From assembly GCA_963744005.1 (NCBI GenBank), contig CAVURU010000003.1, forward strand, positions 1,860,001 to 1,924,000: a stretch of 64,000 nt of DNA. The letters run 5' to 3'. The notes under the pieces are model-generated. The model saw only the letters and a list, made by a program, of their open reading frames with translations. It had not been told where the DNA came from and made no database searches. Source of the DNA: Palsa-504 sp963744005. GTDB taxonomy: Bacteria > Actinomycetota > Actinomycetes > Streptosporangiales > Streptosporangiaceae. Shown piece after piece: positions 19,244 to 27,026 of this stretch (positions within the stretch are counted from its first letter, which is position 1; every line of letters starts with the position of its first letter). Made by a program: the position numbers and the translations under genes.

Positions 19244-19568
19244 CCCCCCGGCGGGCAGGTCCCCGAGCGCCAGCGACACCGATGGAACATCGGTGCGGCT
19301 ATAGCGACAGCGATGTGCCAGCGGCGCTGTGGCCTTGGTGCAGGTGGTGTGGCTGTGGTTGCGGCGCCCGCCGTCAACCGCGTGGTCGTCACAACGATGT
19401 CGTCAGGTGCGCATGGTTGTGACAACGATGTCGTTGGCTGAGGAGCCGGCCCGGGGCGGGTGAGCGCCTCGGGCCGGTCCTGCCGAGCGGACGCCGGTGA
19501 AAGCGGGTGCCCGGTAGTGATGGTCACGCGGTGATGCGATGGCGGACTGGCGCGTGATGGCGCGACGG
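19244..19568. other. Convergent intergenic region with hairpin and two operator-like direct repeats
   Basis: 325 bp between two convergent genes with no credible ORF. It holds a perfect 8-bp hairpin CACCGATG-GAA-CATCGGTG at 19277-19295 and two copies of ACAACGATGTCGT (19391-19403 and 19422-19434). The copies are 31 bp apart, about three helical turns, and each is centred on ACGA-TG-TCGT. These resemble LacI-type operators, but no gene starts beside them. Confidence 0.55.
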
Positions 19569-19874
19569 TCAGGCCGGGGTGGGCTGGTCGCCGGGGTGGC
19601 CGGCGCCAGGGAGCCCGGCGGCGGGGTCCTCGGCGGCTGGGTCCTCGGCGGCGGGGCCTGCGGTGGCGGGGCCTGCGGTGGGGAGGTCGGTGCCGGTGGC
19701 TTCGGCCCATGACTGGTTGCCGGTACCCAGGGCGGTGGCGGCGGCCAGGGCGAGCATCGCGTGCACCTGCGCCTGGCCCACCCGGCGCGAGGTGATGTCG
19801 AGCGGGGCGTTGCGGCGCTGGTCGATCTCGCTCAGGAGCCGTTCGGCGGCGAGGTAGTGTTCCGGACCGGTCAT
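19569..19874 (-). CDS. Small hypothetical protein
   Basis: 101 residues. The helical N-terminal half (MTGPEHYLAAERLLSEIDQR then QAQVHAMLALAAATAL) has the look of a recurrent actinobacterial hypothetical family whose members start MTGPEHY. The C-terminal 30 residues are Ala/Gly/Pro-rich with AEDPAAEDPA repeats. No membrane segment or catalytic motif. It lies 40 bp after the deacetylase on the same strand. The role is unknown. Confidence 0.6.
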   Translation of the reverse strand: MTGPEHYLAAERLLSEIDQRRNAPLDITSRRVGQAQVHAMLALAAATALGTGNQSWAEATGTDLPTAGPATAGPAAEDPAAEDPAAGLPGAGHPGDQPTPA

Positions 19875-19914
19875 CGGGTCTCCCCTTCGGATGCGGAGCG
19901 GGTCGGGACTGCGG

Positions 19915-20664
19915 CTACATGATCAGCATGCGCGGAGGCCAGGGGGTACGGAAGTGGTAGCCCTTGGCCAGCAGCCGGGGCAGCACGATGCCCAGCGCGG
20001 CGACGGTCTCGGACCGGGGCCCGCCGCCGTCGTGCTCCAGGATGATGGAGCCGGTCCTGGTGTTGGCCATGATGTTGCTGACGATGGCGCCGACACCGGG
20101 CCGGGCCCAGTCCCTCGGGTCGACCGACCAGTCCAGCGGGGTCATGTGCAGTTCCTGGCACAGCTCCAGGACGGTCGTCGACCAGGCTCCGTACGGGGCG
20201 CGGAACATCTTCGGCACCTTGCCGGTGGCCTTGTGGATCTCATCGGCGGCCCGCAGCATCTCGTCCCGGATGCCGGCGCGTGACAGATACACCAGGTCCG
20301 GATGTGACCACGTGTGATTGACAATCATGTGGCCCGCGCGGGCGACCTCCCTGGCCACCTTGGGATAACTCTTGACGTTCTGGCCGACCATGGAGAACGA
20401 CGCGGTGACCTTGTACTTCTGCAGGAGCCGGAGAATTTCCGGGGTGTAGATGGGGCTGGGGCCGTCATCAATGGTCAGCGCGACCCGTTTGCGCCCGTCG
20501 TGGATGTAGTACATCGGCTGCGTGATCCTCGTGGCGGCCTGGCTTCCGGTGACGGAGCCAGCGAGCCCGAGCCCGGTGAGCACGACCAGCCCGCCCGCCC
20601 TCAGCAGGATTCGCCGGGATGGGACGGCGCGAGGCTTCCCGGCATCCTCTGGGGTGGCGTTCAT
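19915..20664 (-). CDS. Exported polysaccharide deacetylase (NodB domain)
   Basis: 249 residues. The N terminus carries a twin-arginine-like export signal (PSRRILLRAGGLVVLTGLGL then AGS). The NodB domain shows motif 1 ALTIDDGPS (catalytic Asp and metal Asp), motif 2 HTWSHPDL (two metal His), motif 3 RAPYGAWS, motif 4 DWSVDPRDW and motif 5 ILEHDGGG. It should remove acetyl groups from N-acetylated cell-wall or chitin-like glycans outside the membrane. The full motif set suggests an active enzyme. Confidence 0.9.
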   Translation of the reverse strand: MNATPEDAGKPRAVPSRRILLRAGGLVVLTGLGLAGSVTGSQAATRITQPMYYIHDGRKRVALTIDDGPSPIYTPEILRLLQKYKVTASFSMVGQNVKSYPKVAREVARAGHMIVNHTWSHPDLVYLSRAGIRDEMLRAADEIHKATGKVPKMFRAPYGAWSTTVLELCQELHMTPLDWSVDPRDWARPGVGAIVSNIMANTRTGSIILEHDGGGPRSETVAALGIVLPRLLAKGYHFRTPWPPRMLIM

Positions 20665-20896
20665 CGAATCAGGCAGGCCCTTCTGCGCAGGAACCCTTTC
20701 ATGACCCTCCCAGTGTCGTAGTGCTGCGTACTGGCCCAGTGTCGCGCTGTAGCCAGAATGGTGTCGATAGGCACCACGCGCCCACGGGACTTATTTGAAT
20801 CACCATGGCCACAAGGGCTTCGCGGCCCTGGGGAATGGAATGCTCTGACGGCTCGCGAGGCGGCGGGAGCCGGAGGGGCGCGTTCCTGGTGGCCGG

Positions 20897-23143
20897 TCAG
20901 CGCCACCAGGGGCGGCGGCGCTGGGCGGACAGCTCGAGAATCGGGTCGATGGCGTCGGTCAGGTGCTGGCGCACTTCGGTGAGGTCCTCGCGGACCCATA
21001 CCGCCCGGGCGGATATCGCGGCGTCGGCCAGGTCGGGCAGGCCGGCCGAGGCGGGCAGGGCCTGCTCGAGGGCGGCGCGGTCGTTGCTGGCCTCTCCGGC
21101 CAGGCCGAGGGCAGCCAGGTAGTACCAGGAGGTCAGGTCGGCGGCCCAGCCGGCCAGGGCGTCCTTGACGTGGTCGAAGCCGGGCGGGAGGGGCTCGCTG
21201 CGGGCCAGGGCGCGAGCAGTGAGCCGCAGCCGCATGGCCGCGCCGACCAGCCGCCACAGGCGGTCCGGCGGAATCCGGGTGGAACCCGGCTCGGTGAGCA
21301 GGGCCCGGAGGGCGCCGTCCAGACGGATGCTGGCCGAGATGGTGTCCAGGCCGCCGGCCGGGGGCTGGGACGAGCGGCCCAGGATCCAGTCCACCGACTC
21401 GGACAGGTAGGTGCCGCCATGGCGGAAGGCGTCGGCCAGGTCATCAGCGACCACCGCGATGACGCCCCGGGGCCACAGCAGGGCGCCGATGACGACGCTC
21501 ACCACGCAGCCCAGCACGACGTCCTCGACCCGGATCACGCCGACGTCCCAGCCCACCGGGACGATGATGTTGAACAGGACCGCGACCAGGACGGTGAACG
21601 AGGCCTGCGCCCCCTCGAACCAGCCGCGGCTCGAGCAGTAGGCGGCGGCCGCGGCCGAGACGGGCAGCATGACCCACAGCACGGCGGTCTCCGAGCCGAT
21701 CACGACGATCAGGACCGAGCCGATCACGAACCCGGCCACCGTCCCGGCCAGGGCCCGCAGCGCAGTGGCCTCGGTGGCCGACGCGCTGGCCCGCAGCACC
21801 GACAGCGTACCCAGGGCGACCCAGAAGCCGTGCTGGACGTCGAGGGCGTCGGCCACGGCCACGGCCGCCGCCAGCGCCAGCGCGCCGCGGATGCTCTTGA
21901 TCAGCCATACCGACTGCAGGCTGGCGTGCCGCTTGGCCACCCGGGCGATACCGCGGACGTGCGCGGCGGGCCCGGCCTCGACCACGGTGCCGGTCGAGGC
22001 GTACCACCGGCGCTGGGCCCGCTCGATGGCCCGGGCGTCAGCCTGGCGGCTGGCGATGAGGGCGTCGGCGGCCGCGGACAGCGCGGTGATGGCCAGCTGG
22101 CGGGCGTGGAAGGTCAGCCGCGCGGCGGCGGCGTCATCAGGGCTGCTGAGCACGAGGTCGCCGTCATGGTGGCGGGAGGAGGCGATCAGCTGCTTGACGT
22201 GCTCGATGTCGGGCGCGGCATGCTGGCCGGCCAGCAGGGCGGCCACCGCCCGCAGCAGCCGGGCCGACTCGCGGACCAGCAGGCGGGCTTCGGTCGGCGC
22301 GCTGGGCAGCCCGGGACGGACCCGGAGCAGATCGCCGACCAGGCTGGCCGACCAGGCCAGCGACTCGGCCAGGTTGGCGTAGGCCTGCTCGACGGCGGCC
22401 ATTCCGGTCGGCCGGTAGGGAGCGGCGGCGAACGCGGCCCGGAGCTCCTCGTTCTGGGCGCGGGAGGTGTCCCGGAGGCTGGGATCGGGGGTCCCGCCGA
22501 GGGCGGACTCGAGCTCGGCGGCCAGGCCGCCGGCCAGCGCGGCACCGGTGGCCCGCAGCCGGCTCGCGGGCGGCCGGGAGGCCAGTAGCAGGACGGCGGC
22601 CCCGCCGGCCGCCGACGCCAGCCACCAGCCGGCCAGCCGGGCCGGGATCATCGAGACCGCGCCGGGCGAGACGGCGGGCAGGACGTAGGCGAGCAGGGCG
22701 CCCATGGCGCCCGCGGCCCAGTTCCGCCCGAGCACGCCGGCGAACAGGACCACGAAGGCCACGGGCAGGGTGACCACGACGGCCAGCAGGGCGGAAAAGG
22801 AGGCCAGGGTGCCGAGCACGACCAGGACCGTCCCGGCCAGGGCCAGGCCGAGATGGGCGAGAGTCTTGTCCCGCCGGGTGCCGCCGAAGCTGGTCAGGAC
22901 CAGGGTCGAGAAGCCGCCGAAGGCGGCGAAGACGGCCATCTGCTTGTTGCCGACGACCAGATCGGTGAGCGCGAACAGCGGCGGCACGACGAGCACGGCG
23001 CGCAGGGCCCGCAGAGCAGCGTCGGTGGACCAGGCGCGGGACCAGCCACGGGACCAGGCCGAAGCCGGCGGGCGGGTCGCAGGCGGGTCGGCCGGCTGTG
23101 ACCCGGAGGGGTCCAGGACGGGCGTGTCTGCCTGGGTGCTCAT
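20897..23143 (-). CDS. FUSC-family membrane protein, copy 2
   Basis: 748 residues from ATG 23143 (MSTQADTPVLDPSG); the frame is open further upstream but that part is Pro-rich and unlike the family. The order matches copy 1: a first helix block with AVFAAFGGFSTLVLTSFGGT, a soluble middle, a second block with DVQHGFWVALGTLSVLRAS, and a C terminus RRPWWR. It lacks the Gly/Ser insert of copy 1. Probably the same class of exporter with another substrate. It lies about 200 bp downstream of the tRNA-Lys gene on the same strand, so readthrough from that promoter is possible. Confidence 0.85.
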   Translation of the reverse strand: MSTQADTPVLDPSGSQPADPPATRPPASAWSRGWSRAWSTDAALRALRAVLVVPPLFALTDLVVGNKQMAVFAAFGGFSTLVLTSFGGTRRDKTLAHLGLALAGTVLVVLGTLASFSALLAVVVTLPVAFVVLFAGVLGRNWAAGAMGALLAYVLPAVSPGAVSMIPARLAGWWLASAAGGAAVLLLASRPPASRLRATGAALAGGLAAELESALGGTPDPSLRDTSRAQNEELRAAFAAAPYRPTGMAAVEQAYANLAESLAWSASLVGDLLRVRPGLPSAPTEARLLVRESARLLRAVAALLAGQHAAPDIEHVKQLIASSRHHDGDLVLSSPDDAAAARLTFHARQLAITALSAAADALIASRQADARAIERAQRRWYASTGTVVEAGPAAHVRGIARVAKRHASLQSVWLIKSIRGALALAAAVAVADALDVQHGFWVALGTLSVLRASASATEATALRALAGTVAGFVIGSVLIVVIGSETAVLWVMLPVSAAAAAYCSSRGWFEGAQASFTVLVAVLFNIIVPVGWDVGVIRVEDVVLGCVVSVVIGALLWPRGVIAVVADDLADAFRHGGTYLSESVDWILGRSSQPPAGGLDTISASIRLDGALRALLTEPGSTRIPPDRLWRLVGAAMRLRLTARALARSEPLPPGFDHVKDALAGWAADLTSWYYLAALGLAGEASNDRAALEQALPASAGLPDLADAAISARAVWVREDLTEVRQHLTDAIDPILELSAQRRRPWWR

Positions 23144-23345
23144 GACGGAAATCCCGTTTCTCGTCTCGTGCAGTGGGGGCAAGTGGGGGGGTGGGGGTGG
23201 ATCACCTGAGGACGGAAGTGGGGACCGCGCGGGAAGGCGGATCGCTGGGGAGGCGGGGATCACGGGGCCGGCGGGGCGGTGGGCTGGCGGTGACCGGGGA
23301 CGGCGTGGAGGCCGGCCCGCCGGGAGGGCGGGCCGGGTGATGGGG

Positions 23346-23422
23346 TGGTGCGCCCCGGGTGGATTCGAACCGCCCGACCCCCGGATTAAGAGTCCGGTGC
23401 TCTGCCACTGAGCTAGGGGCGC
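23346..23422 (-). tRNA. tRNA-Lys (anticodon CTT) with an atypical T arm
   Basis: Acceptor GCGCCCC/GGGGCGC, D arm GCTC-AGTGGCA-GAGC, anticodon stem CCGGA/TCCGG with loop CTCTTAA (anticodon CTT), discriminator A and encoded CCA (23346-23348). The T arm is odd. Six bases stand on each side of the loop (GGGCGG, TTCGAAT, CCACCC) instead of five, with a C-A mismatch inside. The identity elements for lysine (U35 and A73) are intact. The -10-like TAGATA lies at 23444-23449 on the minus strand. Either a real variant tRNA or a locus touched by sequence error. Confidence 0.8.
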
Positions 23423-23478
23423 GCGCCTTGGCCGCTGTTCGGTTATCTATCCAGTCTGGACCAGATTGACACTTCAGT

Positions 23479-23499
23479 CTCTGGGAGAACTCTCTAGTT
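23479..23499 (-). promoter_or_regulatory. Dyad site A, diverged copy, upstream of tRNA-Lys
   Basis: Core CTAGAGAGTTCTCCCAG on the minus strand (23481-23497). It matches the other sites of this window at 17 of 21 positions and lies 56 bp before the 5' end of the tRNA. It is the weakest of the four copies. Confidence 0.5.
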
Positions 23500-23607
23500 T
23501 TTCATTCCCAGGCTCTGGAGCGCGCGCGGGCGAGGAGGGGCAACGGGAACGGCAGGCCCGGGGGCCTGCCGTTTCGTACCCGGTCTGCCGGGTCCGGCTG
23601 ACGGTTC

Positions 23608-24315
23608 TCACATCGCGTGGTCGTAGCGGTAGGGCGAGACGGGCGCCGGTCGCGGCAGGGACCGGGCGGCGACCCCGCCGACCAGGGTGCCGATGGCGAC
23701 CCCGATGGCCAGGTTGACCAGGGCGGTGGCGATCTTGGCGTCCAGCGCGGCGGTGGTGCCGAAGGGGAACATGACGGCGATCAGGGTGACCAGGCCGACG
23801 ATCCAGCCGAAGAACAGCCGGGGCCGCAGGGTGGTCTCCATGAGCAGGTGCATCAGGCCGGTGGCGGCCAGCGCGCCGCCGATGGAAATCAGGATCAAGC
23901 CGATGGTGTGCACGTCGCCGAAGGCGCCGTCGTTGGCCGGGGCCAGCACCGGGACCTTGACCAGCCAGCGGCAGACCAGCACGCCGACCAGGGCGACCAG
24001 GGCGGCCACGATGGCGGTGGCCGCTCCCCCGGCCCACAGCCGGGCGGGGTCCACGCCGACGCCGACGGTCCGGACCGGGCTGCTGGCCACCGGCCGAACC
24101 GGAGTGACCGGCGCGACCGGGCGGCCTGCGGTGCCCAGTGCGGCGGTGCCCAGTGCGGCGGTGCCCGGCGCGGCGGAACGGGCGGCGGTGCCCGGTGCGG
24201 CGCTGCCCAGTGCGGCGGGGCGGGCCAGGGTGGTGTTCCAGCGGTCATACTGGGCCCGGTCAATCTGGGTGGCGTCAACGCGAGTCACATGCTCGTCAGG
24301 GGTGTAAGTGGCCAT
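23608..24315 (-). CDS. Four-helix membrane protein (DUF6069-like)
   Basis: 235 residues from ATG 24315 (MATYTPDEHVTRVDATQIDR), with GAGGAG about 10 bases upstream. Residues 1-85 are soluble, with repeated Ala/Pro/Gly units coded by near-identical 15-18 bp repeats at about 24125-24230. Four membrane helices follow: AATAIVAALVALVGVLVC, TIGLILISIGGALAATGLMH, FFGWIVGLVTLIAVMFPF and ATALVNLAIGVAIGTLV. Function unknown. Dyad site B lies 72 bp upstream of the start, tying it to the lysS/esterase regulon. Confidence 0.75.
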   Translation of the reverse strand: MATYTPDEHVTRVDATQIDRAQYDRWNTTLARPAALGSAAPGTAARSAAPGTAALGTAALGTAGRPVAPVTPVRPVASSPVRTVGVGVDPARLWAGGAATAIVAALVALVGVLVCRWLVKVPVLAPANDGAFGDVHTIGLILISIGGALAATGLMHLLMETTLRPRLFFGWIVGLVTLIAVMFPFGTTAALDAKIATALVNLAIGVAIGTLVGGVAARSLPRPAPVSPYRYDHAM

Positions 24316-24387
24316 TTCTGCCCATCTCCTCGTGCTCAAGTGGTCCTTAGCGGATAACTCCACTGTCGCGCCTGGCCGAGGAGAAGA

Positions 24388-24408
24388 CCCTAGGAAAACT
24401 CCCTAGTT
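24388..24408 (-). promoter_or_regulatory. Dyad site B upstream of the four-helix membrane protein
   Basis: Core CTAGGGAGTTTTCCTAG (24390-24406) on the minus strand. The arms CTAGG and CCTAG are separated by 7 bp. It overlaps the stop codon of the upstream DMT gene and lies 72 bp before the next start codon. About 20 bp beyond it is GACAGTGGA, shared in part with sites C and D. Confidence 0.75.
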
Positions 24409-25350
24409 CGCGGCGCCTAGGGCGTCGGCGGGCGCATCGGGATCAGAGCCAGGACCGGAGCCGGGGCCGGAGCCGCGGCGCAGCCGGCAGGCGGTTTCCG
24501 CGGTCATGACCGGCGGAGCCCAGATCGACAGCATGACGACCCCGGCGGCGAGCACGGCGAAGGCGGCCACGGCCCCCAGCACGTAGCCCAGGCCGGTGTT
24601 GAGCTGGTCGTGGAACAGCTCAATGCCCAGCCAGATGCTGGCCAGCGGGTCGACGATGAGCAGCGTCGACTGGGAGGCGGCCAGCGGCCCGGCCGCGAAG
24701 GCGCCCTGCAGCAGGACAGTGCCGAGCACGCCGGTGCCGATCATGGCGTACAGCGGCCAGCTGGTGAGCACGCTGAGCAATCCGTCACGAGCCAGCACGT
24801 CGACCGTCTGCTTGACGAACGCGGCGTCCACGGACCAGACCACGGCGGTGGCCGCCCCGTACAGGGCGGCGCGCCGGGCGGGCGAGCCCCAGCGGGTGAG
24901 CAGGAGCAGCACGAGCACGGCCGCGCCGCGAACGCCAACGGACAGGATCCACTGGCCCGCGGTGGGCTTGTGCGATCCGGGCGACGGCGACGCGATGGCC
25001 AGGAAGGCGGCCAGCCCCAGGCAGATGGTGAGAGCCGCGGACCAGGTGCGGGCCGCGATGTCGTCATGGAAGAGCAAGACGCGCAGGCCCAGGGTGAAGA
25101 TCAGCTCCAGGACCAGGACGGGCTGGACGACGGACAGCGGTCCGAAATACAGGGCCAGGGCCTGGAAGCCGAACGTGCCGACCAGGAACAGGCCGCCGAG
25201 CAGCCACATGGGCTGGCGGACCAGGGCCAGGGCGGTCCGCCACAGCGGCTGGCCCTCGGGGGTCGGGCTGATGAGGGCGAGCCGCTGCAGGACGGCGCTG
25301 CACGCGTTGCAGAGCGCGGACAGCGTGGCGAACACGATGGCGGCGGCCAT
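24403..25350 (-). CDS. DMT-superfamily membrane transporter
   Basis: 315 residues with about nine to ten hydrophobic helices, starting MAAAIVFATLSALCNACSAV. The SAVLQRLAL pattern after helix 1 and the second half (QSTLLIVDPLASIWLGIELF) fit EamA/NIPA-like DMT proteins. The C-terminal tail is Arg/Gly/Ser-rich. It starts 11 bp after the esterase stop, so it is the second gene of an operon headed by dyad site C. Substrate unknown; from context it may move a lipid, amino acid or cation. Another DMT gene of similar build lies at 60.9-61.9 kb. Confidence 0.8.
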   Translation of the reverse strand: MAAAIVFATLSALCNACSAVLQRLALISPTPEGQPLWRTALALVRQPMWLLGGLFLVGTFGFQALALYFGPLSVVQPVLVLELIFTLGLRVLLFHDDIAARTWSAALTICLGLAAFLAIASPSPGSHKPTAGQWILSVGVRGAAVLVLLLLTRWGSPARRAALYGAATAVVWSVDAAFVKQTVDVLARDGLLSVLTSWPLYAMIGTGVLGTVLLQGAFAAGPLAASQSTLLIVDPLASIWLGIELFHDQLNTGLGYVLGAVAAFAVLAAGVVMLSIWAPPVMTAETACRLRRGSGPGSGPGSDPDAPADALGAAN

Positions 25351-25361
25351 GGCCGGTCCGC

Positions 25362-26810
25362 CTAGTGCCCGGTGGTGCAGGTGGCCGGGACGGAGGACGG
25401 CTCCGGCGTCAGCTTGAGCTTCCAGGACAGCCAGGGCAGCGAGTCCTGGTAGGCCTGCTGCCAGAGGATGAAGTCATGATTTCCGGGCGGCGTAGCCAGG
25501 CAGGTGCTGATCCCGGCCTTGACGGACAAGCTCTGCAGGGTGTGCGCGGCCTGGACGCCAGCGGTGTCCTGAGCCCCGGACTCGAACCAGCCGGACAGCC
25601 CGGTGTAGTGCTCGCGGGCCAGAATGGACGGCGGGTTGACGGCGTTGTAGGCGGCCTGTGATCCGCCGAACAGGGCCTGGACGGTCTGCTGCTCGTTGTC
25701 GTACTGGTAGGTGGGCGACACGTCACCGGAGTAGTTGCCGAAGGCCACGTATTCCTTGGGGTTGTTCAGGGCCAGGGTGGTGGCGCACAGGCCGCCCTCG
25801 GACAGGCCCGCGATGGCGATCGACCCCGGGGACGTGCTGGCGTTGAACTTCTTCTGCATGTATGCCGGCACGGTCTTGCTCAGGTACGTCGCCACATCCC
25901 CGTACATCGAGGTGTTGGCGCACTCGCTGTCGCCGGTCCAGGACCCGTTGGAGTCCGGCATGACCAGGATCGGGGCCACGCCCTTGTGCTGCTCGGCGAA
26001 GGCCAGCGAGGTGGCGTCGGCGAAGGCGGACTTGGTCCAGTTGGACGGGTCGCCCGGCGTGCCGTGCAGCAGCTCGATGACCGGGAGCTTGGGCTGGTTG
26101 CGCCCGAACCAGGCCGGCGGCACCCAGACGTAGGCCGGCCGGGGCTGGTACTTCAGGCCGTCGCCCGGGATGGTCACGGCCAGGGTGGCGCCGTGGGCGG
26201 GCAGCTTGCCGGTCTTGATCACGTCGCGGCGCATCTGGTCGAGCTGGGCGTTGTCGAGGAAGTTGTTGGCGCTCTTGCCGAGCAGGCGGTCGAAGGTCGG
26301 GTAGTAGTCGAACGTCCGGTTCACCGCGCTGCCGCCCGACACCACGGCCAGCACGACGGCCAGCACGCCGCCGATCCGGCGGGTCCAGTGGGCCCGCCGC
26401 CACCCGGCGATGACCAGCCCGCCGACCAGGCACGCGACAGTGAGCCAGATGTAGAGGGATCGCGGTGCGCCGGGCGGGACCTGGTTGGCGGCATCGAGCC
26501 AGATGAACAAGATGACGGCCAGCACGATCCCGATCGGGATGCCGATGAGGAACTCGCGCAGCACGTCCCGGCGAAGCACCACGGCCAGCAGGCAGACCGC
26601 GACCGTGACCCAGAAGAACGCGGCCGGGAACCAGCCGGAGATGATCGAGGTACCGCCCAGGGCCCCGTTCAGCACGGCCACCACGAAGGCGGCCACCGCG
26701 ACGACGATGACGGTGGGCACGAGCCATTGGCGAAGACCGGAGCGGGCGGACGGCTGGTTGGCCGGCTGGCTGGTGTCCGGCTGCTTGCTGCTGTCAGTGC
26801 TGGTGCTCAT
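25362..26810 (-). CDS. Membrane-anchored esterase (alpha/beta hydrolase, PF00756-like)
   Basis: 482 residues. Four N-terminal helices (about 27-150) are followed by an extracytoplasmic alpha/beta hydrolase: LHGTPGDPSNW (oxyanion region), LVMPDSNGSW, the nucleophile elbow IAGLSEGGLCA (GxSxG with Ser), and the late His in PPGNHDFILW. The fold resembles esterase D and mycolyltransferase-type enzymes. It is the first gene after dyad site C, divergent from the LAL regulator. Its place beside a lysyl-lipid synthase suggests an aminoacyl-lipid hydrolase or acyltransferase on the outer leaflet; this is inference from context. Confidence 0.8.
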   Translation of the reverse strand: MSTSTDSSKQPDTSQPANQPSARSGLRQWLVPTVIVVAVAAFVVAVLNGALGGTSIISGWFPAAFFWVTVAVCLLAVVLRRDVLREFLIGIPIGIVLAVILFIWLDAANQVPPGAPRSLYIWLTVACLVGGLVIAGWRRAHWTRRIGGVLAVVLAVVSGGSAVNRTFDYYPTFDRLLGKSANNFLDNAQLDQMRRDVIKTGKLPAHGATLAVTIPGDGLKYQPRPAYVWVPPAWFGRNQPKLPVIELLHGTPGDPSNWTKSAFADATSLAFAEQHKGVAPILVMPDSNGSWTGDSECANTSMYGDVATYLSKTVPAYMQKKFNASTSPGSIAIAGLSEGGLCATTLALNNPKEYVAFGNYSGDVSPTYQYDNEQQTVQALFGGSQAAYNAVNPPSILAREHYTGLSGWFESGAQDTAGVQAAHTLQSLSVKAGISTCLATPPGNHDFILWQQAYQDSLPWLSWKLKLTPEPSSVPATCTTGH

Positions 26811-26880
26811 GGTGATGTCTTCCTCGGCGCAGCTGGGTGATGTCGATGGATCTACTGTCGGCCGAGACCGCTCCCCGCGT

Positions 26881-26901
26881 CCCTAGGCAAACTCCCTAGT
26901 T
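26881..26901 (-). promoter_or_regulatory. Dyad site C upstream of the esterase-DMT operon
   Basis: Core CTAGGGAGTTTGCCTAG (26883-26899) on the minus strand, 70 bp before the esterase start. GACAGTAGA follows 21 bp beyond the dyad. The site sits between the divergent esterase and LAL-regulator genes, so it could also serve autoregulation. Confidence 0.75.
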
Positions 26902-27026
26902 TGCCGCCTAGTGGCAATTACGGGCATTATCACCCGCACCCACAATGGTGCCCAGGAACACGTCGAGTTACGCTCCCATTATCCGGAGGTGGTGGCAGGG
27001 GCCGCTAGGGGGAGCGAGGTGGGCGC

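Noticed and set aside
23146..23345. Coding sequence upstream of FUSC copy 2 in the same frame
   Set aside because: The extension is Pro-rich and ends before the tRNA; the ATG at 23143 gives the family start.
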